NCBI GenBank assembly: GCA_963377175.1
Contig: CAUJNA010000520.1
Span: forward strand, 87,501-151,500
Reading direction: 5' to 3'
DNA: 64,000 bases
From: Effrenium voratum
Taxonomy: Eukaryota > Sar > Dinophyceae > Suessiales > Symbiodiniaceae
Shown here: positions 60,501 to 64,000 of the stretch, piece after piece
Numbering within the stretch: the stretch's first letter is position 1
Layout of the letters: every line of letters begins with the position of its first letter
The notes under the pieces: generated by a model
What the model saw: the letters and a program-made list of their open reading frames with translations, nothing else
Database searches by the model: none
Told to the model about the DNA's origin: nothing
Translations under genes and position numbers: made by a program

Positions 60501-61911
60501 CCGGGCGCTCACGCCCGCGCTCGAAGATATTTTCTCGGAAGCGGTTTCCGAGGTCAGCTTTACGCCCTTCCAGACGGCGGATGGCAAGCTGCAAGCGCAG
60601 AGTATCCAGGAGACTCCGGACAGCTGGACTCGTGTGGACTCGTGTGTGGACTCGTGTGTGGACTCGTGGATTTCTGAAATTTTGCATTGAAATTTGGGCT
60701 ATGTGTGAGAGACAGGTTGCGCTCGTATCCAGGTTGCCTGAGACAGGCGCAAGGGCGCGTCGCCGCTAAGGCCAGCGAACTAGGTTGGGGCCAAGTGCGG
60801 AGTCAGATGAGGCACAATCAAAACCTGGGTAAGTGACGGTTAAGGGACAATCCCCTGGCCATAACTAGCTGCGGATATCCGCCTTTTCAATTCTTGAAGC
60901 ATGGTTCTGGGTTTACCATTTTAACAATGTTGACCCCGGATTAATAAACCCGTCCCATTATTAGGGGGGTGCTCCCTCCAAAAGTGATGAATCCCCACTA
61001 AAAGGGGACACCCCCCTTTTAATCAACCAGGGGTTTATTAATCCGGGGTTAACATTACCGGGTTTTGATTATGACTCTGTGCAATGTTCAAGAGACCCCT
61101 TTACTTTGGGGAGAGGGATGGTCCACCTGGTGTGGATCCTGAATGACCGTTAAATGATTCCTATATATTCCTATTAAGGGTTCGAGGGAGTTTTGACCAT
61201 GGCACAGCTGGCGTGATGATGGCAAAGGCCTTTTGGAGCTGAACTATCGCAAGCTGAGGTGAATGCCTGGTCTCTGCTCCAGCGACACATTGCCGCGATC
61301 ACTGGTGTGCCAGTGTGTATGAGAAGCAGATAGGGAAGCAAGCAGATATCGATGGACCAGCGTGACAGCTATCACTGACAGACCAGGCCTCTCAACAGCG
61401 TTTACAACCAACTTGCGCATGGGTTGAATTGGGTAATACGTGGTAGAGGTGCGGAGAAAGAGATGCTGCGCTCGCTGCTTCATAGGATGTTGAAGCATCG
61501 TTTCCGGAAGCCCGTGATAGGCGGGGAAGACGGCCACGATTTGTGGTACCACCGTCCATGTCTCAGCCACTGCTTCTTCGTGCCTGTAGCTGTTGTACCA
61601 TTGCTTTTTGCCAAGGAGTACATGGCTCCAGAGATCATCAACAGACAACCTTATGGGTTGATGGTTGACTGGCAGGGGTGCTCAGAGAGTCTGCAACGAT
61701 TGGCGTTAGCTGTTCTTCTTGAGCAGTTTTGTGCCTGTCTTCTTCCTGTTTTGTGTAGTGCAGGGACACATCCCTTGCTTCTCTCGGCCTATCTCCAGAG
61801 ACTCCGAGCCACCTTTTTTGTTGCCTGCACCTTGTCAGCGTGCAAGGTGGTCTTTCGGAGTTCTTGTCTATGAGATGCTGGCCGGTCGCTCGCCCTTCAA
61901 CGATGCTGACG
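31498..61911 (+). CDS. AGC-type (PKA/PKG-like) Ser/Thr protein kinase, many small exons, partial
   Basis: Exons 31498-31542, 34338-34403, 35325-35360, 35407-35450, 35561-35597, 35647-35686, 35763-35839, 36529-36575, 36791-36823 and 37084-37132 give 158 in-phase codons. They are followed by 61616-61671 and 61847 to about 61911. Motifs in order: ISLEDFELGRSIGK plus GRFATV (glycine loop), ICLK (VAIK Lys), VLRKTAVIELEQ, EHVVNEKNVL (helix C Glu), FMIRVLDTFQDTHRLYIAMEL, GELFTLLRAKKKL, MASALLHLHSM, FRDLKPENIL (catalytic Asp; His of HRD replaced by Phe, as Tyr does in PKA), LKLTDFGFAKYLK, EYMAPEII and VDWWSFGVLVYEML. Residue spacing matches PKA throughout. About ten residues of the activation segment (the TxCGTP part) are not found between 37133 and 61615, nor are the N-terminus and last helices. 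Donors are GC except GA at 35598 and an apparent GG at 35840, where introner B7 begins. Other + strand coding pieces lie in its introns. Confidence 0.82.
31962..32110 (+). mobile_element. family D-like degenerate element (D4)
   Basis: TATGGGGGGGTGTTTCTCC, GATTCTCCACGAAGTGATGG, CCAGGGACACCC and GAATAAACTGGGGTTGAC recall family D. Internal repeats (AAAGTG...GTGATGG) are present. It lies in kinase intron 1. Confidence 0.4.
32366..33283 (+). CDS. GIY-YIG domain protein like the N-terminal half of plastid glutaredoxin S16 (partial)
   Basis: Exon 32366 to about 32462, after acceptor GATTAG, reads DQGLYCIYNHKGVVMYIGIS and then MNIRRSIESSAK. This is the GLY...YIG core with the GIS-x-N-I segment. Exon 33121 to about 33283, after acceptor TCGGCAG, reads LLQEAWKFWLQDHLARGG, STPPGN and GAEDFW. 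This matches the conserved helix and PPGN turn of the GIY-YIG-like domain found in plant chloroplast GRXS16 proteins (family knowledge). The catalytic-site Arg and Glu cannot be confirmed. No CGFS glutaredoxin domain was seen downstream. The gene lies, on the same strand, inside the first intron of the kinase (31543-34337), interrupted by nested elements F2/B12. It may be an expressed nested gene, a truncated duplicate or a pseudogene. Confidence 0.55.
32534..32749 (+). mobile_element. introner-like element, family F (F2), host of nested B12
   Basis: Ends TGGGGGTTGATGAA and TTGGTCAGCCCCCA match as inverted copies at 11 of 14 positions. The left interior TATTCCATTTAGGG...GACCATGGGTAGCTTTTCCC equals family F at 33869-33998. 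It is split by a family B insertion at 32596-32681. Confidence 0.75.
32596..32681 (+). mobile_element. introner family B (B12) nested in F2, TSD ATGTG
   Basis: GCTGTGGTCAAAACCAATGG...TTTGACCCATGGCC is flanked by an exact ATGTG duplication at 32591-32595 and 32682-32686. The sister element F3 (33869-33998) has the uninterrupted sequence TTTTCCCATGTGATTGACAT, with one ATGTG: an empty-site comparison within the window. Confidence 0.92.
32952..33055 (+). mobile_element. degenerate family A element (A8)
   Basis: GGGTATGGGTGAAAATTAACC, CAGAAATTGGACCGCAGG, TTTTTCACCAGG and a weak right end CTCTTTGACC. It lies between the two GIY-YIG exons. Confidence 0.55.
33869..33998 (+). mobile_element. introner-like element, family F (F3)
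   Basis: TGGGGGTTGATCAATCTTCC, GACCATGGGTAGCTTTTCCC, then TTTTGATCAACCC at the right end, an inverted copy of the left. It lies in kinase intron 1. Confidence 0.8.
34512..34597 (+). mobile_element. introner-like element, family I (I2)
   Basis: GCAGGGCATGAG and CTCATCCCCTGC are inverted ends (11 of 12); the interior has GGGATTCCCGAATAAAGGAA and AATCGGGGTCATTCCC. It sits in the kinase intron that follows the VAIK exon. Confidence 0.75.
35040..35175. repeat. GCTT / CTCGCT low-complexity repeat
   Basis: TTGCTCGC units at 35047-35080 followed by GCTTGCTTGC units at 35113-35170. Leucine/cysteine-rich ORFs across it are compositional. Confidence 0.85.
35840..35966 (+). mobile_element. introner family B (B7) at a kinase exon border, TSD ACAT
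   Basis: GGCTGTGGGCCAAAACCG, GGTAGGTGAATTCATCACCC, GTTCACTGGGGGTACG and TTTTGACCCATGGCC, flanked by ACAT at 35836-35839 and 35967-35970. The kinase frame requires the exon to end at the last base of the left ACAT, so the intron would begin with the first base of this element (GG rather than GT, GC or GA). Confidence 0.88.
37618..37890 (+). CDS. GIY-YIG-like short ORF
   Basis: Ninety codons from ATG to TGA. The core reads SPVYYIAHYSQINAKPYIGL followed by SENLSKRRKTGH. VYY and YIG are 11 residues apart, and an Arg lies in the expected helix, as in GIY-YIG nucleases (family knowledge). The conserved Glu is uncertain. Codon use is more AT-rich than in neighbouring exons, which could mean a different origin. 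It could also be an exon of a longer gene, since the frame is open upstream to 37567. It lies in the large kinase intron, 16 nt upstream of a cold-shock-like exon. Confidence 0.4.
   Translation: MDAEKHPEQHQSLADLLLDAVVTWGPAEDAPAASPVYYIAHYSQINAKPYIGLSENLSKRRKTGHARLTRNIPPETYPPKKPNHVKPPLN
37906..37996 (+). CDS. cold-shock-like domain exon (CSD-A)
   Basis: After acceptor ATGAGTCAG, the exon reads GFGFIACPEIEGDVYFNRQH and ends at a strong donor ACGAG^GTGAGT. GFGFI (RNP1-like) and DVYF (RNP2-like) are the nucleic-acid-contact motifs of cold-shock domains. The third module (V-x-F...DGK-x-QAR) is not adjacent. The nearest candidate is at 41515. Cold-shock proteins bind single-stranded RNA or DNA. Confidence 0.6.
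38773..38881 (-). mobile_element. family A-like element, reverse (A14)
   Basis: Left GGCTCAACAAG, then AAAATGGGTTGCCCTGGCAA, CCGCGGTTTGCCCCTCC and TTTTTTTTGAGCCACTCCC. It belongs to the GGCTCAAAA subfamily seen at 39445 and 41556. No target duplication. Confidence 0.6.
39303..39407 (+). mobile_element. introner-like element, family A (A9), TSD GGTTG
   Basis: GCTATGGGTCAAAATC, GGAATTGGACCGCAGG, CCATTTACCAGGGACCC and TTTTTGACCCACGC, with GGTTG at 39298-39302 and 39408-39412. This is the only clean 5-bp duplication here that does not begin with A or fit ANNTG. Confidence 0.85.
39445..39536 (+). mobile_element. introner-like element, family A subfamily (A10)
   Basis: GGTGTGGCTCAAAATTC, GGAGGGGCAAACCGCAGG, CCACTTATCAGGGTTCC and TTTTTTGAGCCACAGCC: inverted ends with GGCTCAAAA in place of GGGTCAAAA. 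Confidence 0.75.
39742..39879 (+). mobile_element. introner-like element, family E (E4)
   Basis: GAGCCACGTGCTCAAAACCC, GGTAGGTGAAGGTTCG, CGATAATCCCAGCCAGG and CGGTTTTGATTGTGACTC; the inverted ends extend outward by AAGT/ACTT. Confidence 0.75.
40284..40384 (+). mobile_element. introner-like element, family I (I1)
   Basis: GGGAATGAG and CTCATTCCC are perfect 9-bp inverted ends; the interior GGGGGATTCCCGAATTTTCAG resembles 34512-34597. Confidence 0.75.
41021..41550 (+). CDS. possible degenerate cold-shock-like exons
   Basis: RYLHGFPMTPEAYFANAV around 41010-41065 places AYF where DVYF sits in the other units, with a GAG^GC boundary before AYF. At 41515 the frame after GTTGAG reads VFVAVEDQGRM, similar to the V-x-F...DGK third module, and is followed by GTGAGT. 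The similarity is weak; I would not insist on it. Confidence 0.25.
41205..41328 (+). mobile_element. introner-like element, family H (H3)
   Basis: GGAATCCACTTACAACCAC, GGCTTCCCAAAGACAAAGCCC, GGGGGAGATTCCCTGGTATC, GCAGAAGTGGGG and CTTGATCCCACAGCCCTG follow the family H order. Confidence 0.65.
41556..41652 (+). mobile_element. introner-like element, family A subfamily (A11)
   Basis: GGGTGTGGCTCAAAATTCACC, GGAGGGGCAAACCGCAGG, CCATTTTGGATCCCC and TTTTTGAGCC. It follows a GTGAGT donor-like site at 41547. Confidence 0.7.
42210..42342 (+). mobile_element. introner-like element, family B (B8)
   Basis: GGCTGTGGTTGTCAAAACCG, GGTGAATTCACCACCCATTTTGG, CTATTTTAGTGG and GAGCCCATGGCC. CCATT stands at both borders. 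The right half is diverged from the family. Confidence 0.75.
42655..42739 (-). mobile_element. short introner, family B (B9), TSD ATAT
   Basis: In reverse: GGCCACTCCCAATCCCCACC, GGATGGTGCACCTACCCC and TTGGTTTTGACCCACAGCC, flanked by ATAT at 42651-42654 and 42740-42743. Confidence 0.85.
42931..43030 (+). mobile_element. introner-like element, family A (A12)
   Basis: GGGTATGGGTCAAAATTAG, GGAATTGGACCGCAGG, AACCCATTTCGGGTATACCC and TTTTGACCCACACCC. The flanks ACACGT and ACATG suggest a diverged duplication. Confidence 0.75.
43031..43925. other. no recognisable gene
   Basis: Part of the large kinase intron. An AT-rich stretch at 43500-43640 stands out from the local GC content but encodes nothing recognisable. 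Confidence 0.35.
43926..44040 (-). mobile_element. introner-like element, family H (H2)
   Basis: AAGGGGTTTATCCCCACTTC, AAGGGAATCCCTTCTTTAT, GGGGGGTTAGTCTGTGGGAG and TTGTTGTGGCAGGG are the reverse of H1 at 18407-18520. Confidence 0.65.
44543..44608 (+). mobile_element. family K fragment (K1)
   Basis: GGCCATGGGTCATAACCTATG, CCATTTTGGGGCGGATGAAC and ACCCATGTAC are repeated at 45303-45358. The left end resembles family B termini; the right end is not defined. Confidence 0.6.
44604..44725. repeat. G-rich low-complexity tract
   Basis: Runs of GGGG with GATGGGAT and GGAGGCAGGGG units. It has G-quadruplex-forming potential on the + strand. Confidence 0.85.
45303..45358 (+). mobile_element. family K fragment (K2)
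   Basis: GGCCATGGGTCAGAACCTATG, CCATTTTGGGGCGGATGAAC, ACCCATGTAC: nearly identical to K1. It is preceded by a CAGAGGGGTTTTTCATTCAACC stretch like that near 45020. Confidence 0.6.
45359..47091. other. no recognisable gene
   Basis: Within the large kinase intron. A frame at 45600-45650 (SEASFRGSGQAQDMHE) faintly resembles the third cold-shock module but is too weak to call. A short (CG)n run lies near 45528-45542. Confidence 0.3.
47092..47246 (+). mobile_element. introner-like element, family F (F1) with internal (TA)n
   Basis: TGGGGGTTGATCAA (47092-47105) and TTGATCAACCCCCA (47233-47246) are perfect 14-bp inverted ends. A TA microsatellite occupies about 47141-47164. No exact target duplication. 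Confidence 0.85.
47895..48135. repeat. CTA/GTA-rich trinucleotide tract
   Basis: Degenerate AGT/ACT/TGC triplets, followed by GAAGAAGGAGAAGAAG. Poly-Ser/Leu/Val ORFs here are compositional. Confidence 0.8.
48140..50740. other. no recognisable gene
   Basis: A T-rich tract at 49340-49400 and ordinary GC-balanced sequence. Open frames on both strands show no domain signature. This probably belongs to the large kinase intron. Confidence 0.35.
50745..50945 (+). CDS. cold-shock-like domain fragments (CSD-B)
   Basis: After GGGGAG, the frame reads DIFSLKG, in the position of DVYFKG in the other units, then AG^GC. Further on the frame reads PILQIAEDGKMQARNLQ, which matches the third module of the cold-shock units (DGK-x-QARN). 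The reading frame is open from 50637 to 51116, so it may be one uninterrupted exon instead. No GFGFI module was found just upstream. Confidence 0.4.
51235..52782 (+). CDS. cold-shock-like domain gene segment (CSD-C) with possible basic tail
   Basis: Exon 51235-51289 (acceptor GTTGAG, GA donor CAG^GA) reads YGFIETSMLDGDVYFKGQ. Exon 51832 to about 51890 (acceptor GTTGAG) reads VRFSATTLKDGKMQART. The two join in phase to give both RNA-contact motifs and the final strand. A later exon, after a pyrimidine-rich acceptor at about 52590, encodes MSPELRAHAKKCSRRWKRRR and stops at 52782. It would be a basic C-terminal tail, but the join to it is unresolved. Elements E7, H4, F4 and B10 lie in the intervening introns. 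Confidence 0.5.
51724..51810 (+). mobile_element. family E element, left part (E7)
   Basis: GAGTCACACTCAAAACCTGGG, GTTAAGGGACGATCCC and AGCTGCGGAATTCCGCC match the 5' half of family E. The right terminus is absent. Confidence 0.65.
52014..52115 (+). mobile_element. introner-like element, family H (H4)
   Basis: GGAATGACCAAATCCGTGATAC, GGCTTTCCAAAGACGAACACC, GGGGGGAGATTCCC and GTATCACAGAAGTGG parallel H3. Confidence 0.6.
52330..52428 (+). mobile_element. introner-like element, family F (F4)
   Basis: TGGGATTGATCATTGATC at the left and TTGATCAACCCCCA at the right; interior TCAATATGGGGGCCCCTCGG. It abuts B10, whose left target ATATG overlaps its right end. Confidence 0.65.
52433..52527 (-). mobile_element. 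introner-like element, family B (B10), TSD ATATG
   Basis: In reverse: GCCATGGGTCAAAAGCCCCC, GGTGGTGCACCTACCC and GGTTTTGACCCACAGCC, flanked by exact ATATG at 52428-52432 and 52528-52532. Confidence 0.92.
53147..53262 (-). mobile_element. inverted-repeat element, family L (L2)
   Basis: TGGTTGCGAAATCCATTTC, AATACCAACAAACAATGG and TTTCGTCCATCCA are the reverse of L1 at 8804-8918. CAG flanks both ends (53144-53146, 53263-53265). Confidence 0.75.
54110..54517. repeat. (ACT)n then (TGC)n trinucleotide arrays
   Basis: About 330 bp of degenerate ACT/CTA triplets run into about 23 perfect TGC units (54447-54517). The + strand reads Thr/Leu repeats and the minus strand poly-Ser or poly-Gln. Confidence 0.95.
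55035..55503 (+). CDS. cold-shock-like domain (CSD-D), three exons
   Basis: Exon 55035-55073 reads GFGFICAPNFPAA (acceptor CCGAG, GC donor). Exon 55147-55173 reads DVYFKGESE (acceptor CGTAG, GT donor). Exon 55346-55503 reads VVFILQYTQDGKPQARE and continues to a donor-like CAG^GTGAGC. All joins are in phase. The order GFGFI, DVYF, DGK-x-QAR is that of the other units. A family I-like element (GATGCAGGGAACGAG to about 55340) lies in the second intron. Likely a single-stranded nucleic-acid-binding domain. Confidence 0.65.
55860..55905. repeat. (TG)n microsatellite
   Basis: GTGTGTGT run broken by CGTG. Confidence 0.9.
56309..56833 (+). CDS. cold-shock-like domain (CSD-E)
   Basis: Exon 56309-56343 (acceptor GACCTAG) reads GYGFLHVEGRPQ. 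A GA donor (CAG^GA) joins in phase to exon 56567-56689 (acceptor TTTGGGAG), reading DVYFQRKDLPPDIQEQPLEG and FTVATVGGKVQAQARNL. Here the second and third modules are one exon. Introner B11 follows at once. With a GC donor at 56690 and acceptor at 56818 the frame would continue AAIG and stop at 56833, which would end a protein here. An ATG at 56278 is in frame upstream, but the exon-module pattern favours an acceptor at 56308. Confidence 0.65.
56690..56808 (+). mobile_element. introner family B (B11), directly after a CSD exon, TSD ATTTG
   Basis: GCTGTGGTTGTCAAAACCG, GGATAGGTGCACCACCC, GATGTTCACTGGGG and TTTTGACCCATGGCC, with exact ATTTG at 56685-56689 and 56809-56813. The left copy supplies the end of the coding exon (AATTTG). 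Confidence 0.92.
57680..57789 (+). mobile_element. introner-like element, family B (B13), TSD GATG
   Basis: GCTGTGGGTCGAAACCAATGG, GGTAGGTGCACCACTC, GTTCACTGGGGGTACG and AGTTTGACCTCACG; GATG at 57676-57679 and 57790-57793. It abuts E1. Confidence 0.8.
57793..57912 (+). mobile_element. introner-like element, family E (E1)
   Basis: GAGCCACAATCAAAACTCGGG, GATGAAGGTTAGTAGGGGAC, AATCCCCTGGCCAGAAATAG, GGATATCCGCC, CTTGAAGCATGGTTCTGGG and TTTTGACTC. It is followed at once by a family G-like stretch (GTCTGTCTTTTTTGGAG, 57918-57990). Confidence 0.8.
58472..58560 (+). mobile_element. family G element (G4)
   Basis: GTCTGTCTTTTTTTGAGG, GGGTTGGTTTCAAAGGGAAAC and AAAAGGACACCACCC are shared with G1 and, in reverse, G6. 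The termini are not sharp. Confidence 0.55.
58987..60690 (+). CDS. cold-shock-like domain (CSD-F), three exons
   Basis: Exon 58987-59025 reads GFGFIGSPALPGD (acceptor CCGAG, GC donor). Exon 59986-60048 reads AYFSAKSLPEAFRAMPLNN (acceptor GTGAG, GC donor). Exon 60553 onward reads VSFTPFQTADGKLQAQSIQE (acceptor CCGAG). All joins are phase 0. If not spliced again, the frame runs through GGACTCGTGT repeats to a stop at 60690. Introners F5, E2 and M lie in its introns. Together with units A to E it suggests either one protein with several cold-shock-like domains or a tandem cluster. Confidence 0.62.
59656..59766 (+). mobile_element. introner-like element, family F, diverged (F5)
   Basis: GTTGGTCAATATTCCATTTAAG, GACCATGGGCAACTTTCGCATG and the right end GGATCAACCCCCA. 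It lies in the first intron of CSD-F. Confidence 0.65.
60081..60212 (-). mobile_element. introner-like element, family E (E2), TSD ATAT
   Basis: GAGTCACAATCAAAAACCCGG and CCGGATTTTGATTGTGGCTC are inverted ends; the interior has GGCTGGGATTGTCCC. ATAT stands at 60077-60080 and 60213-60216. Confidence 0.88.
60217..60273 (+). mobile_element. 57-bp mini-element (family M) stacked on E2
   Basis: GGATTGAAGTTTTATTACC and TTAAAATTCATAGCC are weakly inverted (about 9 of 14). ATAT flanks it at 60213-60216 and 60274-60277, so E2 and this element share the middle ATAT. Confidence 0.5.
60808..61077 (+). mobile_element. introner-like element, family E (E3), host of nested D2
   Basis: Left part GAGGCACAATCAAAACCTGGG through CTTGAAGCATGGTTCTGGG and right part CCGGGTTTTGATTATGACTC make a complete family E copy interrupted by D2. 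Confidence 0.85.
60926..61056 (-). mobile_element. inverted-repeat element, family D (D2), nested in E3
   Basis: AATGTTGACCCCGGATTAAT, continuing AAACCC, is matched at the right end by the reverse complement with one mismatch over 26 bp. The interior is GGGGGGTGCTCCCTCC, AAAAGTGATGAATCCCC and AAAGGGGACACCCCCC. Confidence 0.92.
61082..61203 (+). mobile_element. inverted-repeat element, family C (C2)
   Basis: ATGTTCAAGAGACCCCTTTAC, GGGAGAGGGATGGTCC and GGGAGTTTTGACCAT. It starts five bases after the end of E3. Confidence 0.7.
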
Positions 61912-62371
61912 CGGCGCCCTCAGTCATTCGAAGTTGTGGCCTGGGAAATTGAAAAAACCTGAGCCTCGAGTCCAAGCCAAGCGACCCTTTCTGACCCGTC
62001 GAATCATCTGCGCGCATATTGTTACACCTGATACCTGCAGCATTTTCGTGATGAAATAATATTTCGGCAAGACTACAAGATTCGGGGCTTCAGCTTCAGA
62101 CACTCCATTCCTTGCTGGAATGTCCTTCCTTGTCGGCAATTCCAACGGAGCTTCCGTTGGAGCAGTGAGGAAATGTTGCCATTTGCTGGAAGGTCGGTTC
62201 ATGCTTGCCGTCACAGCTCTGCGCCCGACATAGGAGAACCAGGTCTTGTCGCTGGTGCTTGCTGGCCGCGTCTCCTACCCTGTAGTTGGGCACTCAGTGG
62301 CATTTCAGCAGGCGCTTTGAATGTCTCAGCTCAAAATGAAGAGCTTGGTGCGGGCAAGGAATTCTCAACAT
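61912..62371. other. no recognisable gene
   Basis: The next kinase exon (the segment after AGRSPFNDAD) should lie downstream but I could not identify it here. Confidence 0.35.
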
Positions 62372-62505
62372 GTGCCATGCTCAAAACTCCTATGGCCTAT
62401 GGTTCCCTCAATAGGAATCATTCCGGTGGTCATTAAGGATCCCTACTACCAATGTGGATGACCAGCGCCGTTGACCCCAAGTAAAGGGGTGGTTTGACCT
62501 GGTAC
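62372..62505 (-). mobile_element. inverted-repeat element, family C (C3), TSD ACAT
   Basis: GTGCCATGCTCAAAACTCC, GGTCATTAAGGATCCC, CCCAAGTAAAGGGGTGG and TTTGACCTGGTAC, flanked by ACAT at 62368-62371 and 62506-62509. Confidence 0.78.
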
Positions 62506-62925
62506 ACATTGGGTGGATTGATTTTTCACTGAGACTCGGTGTGAAGTGTTGCGATCAGCATGTAGCTTTCCCGCCCCTCTGAGAACTTCTCCAAAGAGTC
62601 GAAGGACTTCGTTGCGAGGCCCGGGGCAAAGCCATGCGTCGTGGCATCAGCAACTTGCAAAACTACGGGATGCTCGTTGATACTGTGGGTGGACAAATCC
62701 TGCACCACTTAAAGCCATGGTTGAAACCCCCTTGGCGTACAAATAATATTGTCGGTAGCTCACGTACATCGTACGCGAAGCCAACGTTTGACCCGTGCGT
62801 TTTGCTAGGCTCCTGACCAAGAGCCCTACTAGGCGACTGGGTGCTCCCGAAATCGCAGTGCAGGGCCCAGCAAAGCTGCCTTAGTTCTGCATGCGAGGAA
62901 GTGTTTGCCCTTTGGGGCCCATTTG

Positions 62926-63004
62926 GGTGTGTCCTTGGGTTTTGCTGTTGGTGTCCCTTCAAAACCAACCAAATGGGGGTACCCTCAAAAACAAGGCACA
63001 CACC
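62926..63004 (-). mobile_element. introner-like element, family G (G6)
   Basis: GGTGTGTCCTTG and CAAGGCACACACC are inverted ends with one indel; the interior has TTCAAAACCAACCAAATGGG. TTTG flanks both ends. Confidence 0.75.
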
Positions 63005-63689
63005 CGTTTGGGCTGCTTGTGCTTGAACCTTGAGTGGCTCTAAGCCTGGCGCTCAGAAGGGGTAGAGAGCAGAGGCACCTCGTGCAAAGCACCCAGCAGC
63101 CCCGCTTGGTTTAATAGAAAGGTTGAGGGCAATGTTCAATGCCCTGGTGTGACACCATAAAGCCAGCGAGAACTCCAATTATGTAATTGTCAAGGCTTGT
63201 GACGTGCTCACTCAGTTCACCCCACCCCGACTCCCCGAAAATCGATTCCTCACCCTGCGGCCCTGGCCGTTCGGCGCCCCGCTCGCGCGCCCCTGGCCGC
63301 CGGCTGGAGCCTCGGGTCTGTTGACCTTCAGCGGGATGGCGCCCGGCACTCAGCACGTCTCCCCGTCTCAGGATCCATGCGCCCAATCCGCCGAACGCCC
63401 AGGAGGCCTTCGTCCACTGGGATAGACAAATTCGGCTGTGCAATCACGGGAGGGGAGAGACATTGGCGGTCGTCCGATGTAGGTGAGTGGAGCAATGGGA
63501 TACACATTGGACCGTGATGCGCTATATTTCTGCTTTCAACTTCTTGGGCTTCCGATGATTCCTGTAGCATGGTGGGCATGTGTGCATGGGCGGGCTTCCA
63601 CCAACCGTGCAGCGGCAGGCTTCCGCCCGCAAGACCAGCCCGGAAGGCAGGGCGGGCAGCGAGCATATTACTTTTCCATCCCTCCCTGC

Positions 63690-63690
<1 letters not shown>
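63005..63690. other. no recognised gene
   Basis: The + strand frame around 63370-63450 (HAPNPPNAQEAFVHWDRQIR) looks protein-like, with AG-bounded ends, but I cannot name it. Confidence 0.25.
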
Positions 63691-63884
<194 letters not shown>

Positions 63885-64000
63885 TGTTTTCTTGTTTGTG
63901 TGTTTGTTTGTGTGTTGGTTTTATTGTGTATGTGCATTGGTTAAAACATCGAGATCGTCGATGCGGCTGGGCCTTCCATGAACTGCACTCTGGGGAGTTC

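Overview
The window looks like nuclear DNA of a dinoflagellate, most likely a suessialean/Symbiodiniaceae-type genome (inference). The grounds are: gene models on the + strand that stay in phase only if most introns have GC or GA donors; large WQ-type PPR-like repeat proteins; cold-shock-like domains; low gene density; and dozens of short (57-216 bp) terminal-inverted-repeat elements that behave like introners (transposon-derived introns). I found no bacterial operon, tRNA, rRNA, CRISPR array or autonomous transposase.

Layout. 1-7.8 kb is gene-poor. It is dominated by a 4.3 kb ATGT/TGTAATG microsatellite, bounded by copies of a dispersed repeat. 8.0-14.0 kb holds a PPR-like gene; eight exons (9745-13993) join in perfect phase into about 548 residues. 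14.57-15.44 kb is a complete three-exon cupin gene whose first intron is exactly one introner. 17.2-21.4 kb carries a second, more fragmented PPR-like gene. 21.4-31.4 kb has mostly dispersed elements, simple repeats and a 372-bp tandem repeat.

31.5-61.9 kb contains an AGC-type (PKA/PKG-like) Ser/Thr kinase split over at least twelve exons. The first ten (31498-37132) join in phase from the glycine loop through the DFG segment, with the usual spacing. The APE and DWWSFG exons then follow about 24.5 kb downstream. Other protein-coding pieces on the same strand lie inside the kinase introns: a GIY-YIG domain like the N-terminal part of plastid glutaredoxin S16 (32.4-33.3 kb), a second GIY-YIG-like ORF (37.6 kb), and five or six cold-shock-like domains (37.9-60.7 kb). 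Most of the cold-shock units are built from the same exon modules.

The most interesting theme is the introner population. At least a dozen families (named A-M here) occur in both orientations. Eight elements have exact 5-bp target duplications, and all eight fit ANNTG. Insertion into AGGTG automatically supplies a GT donor and an AG acceptor, which is what happened in the cupin gene. Some elements are nested inside others (B in F, D in E) or stacked on a shared target. Splice assignments are read by eye from phase and domain alignment; no transcript data or searches were available.
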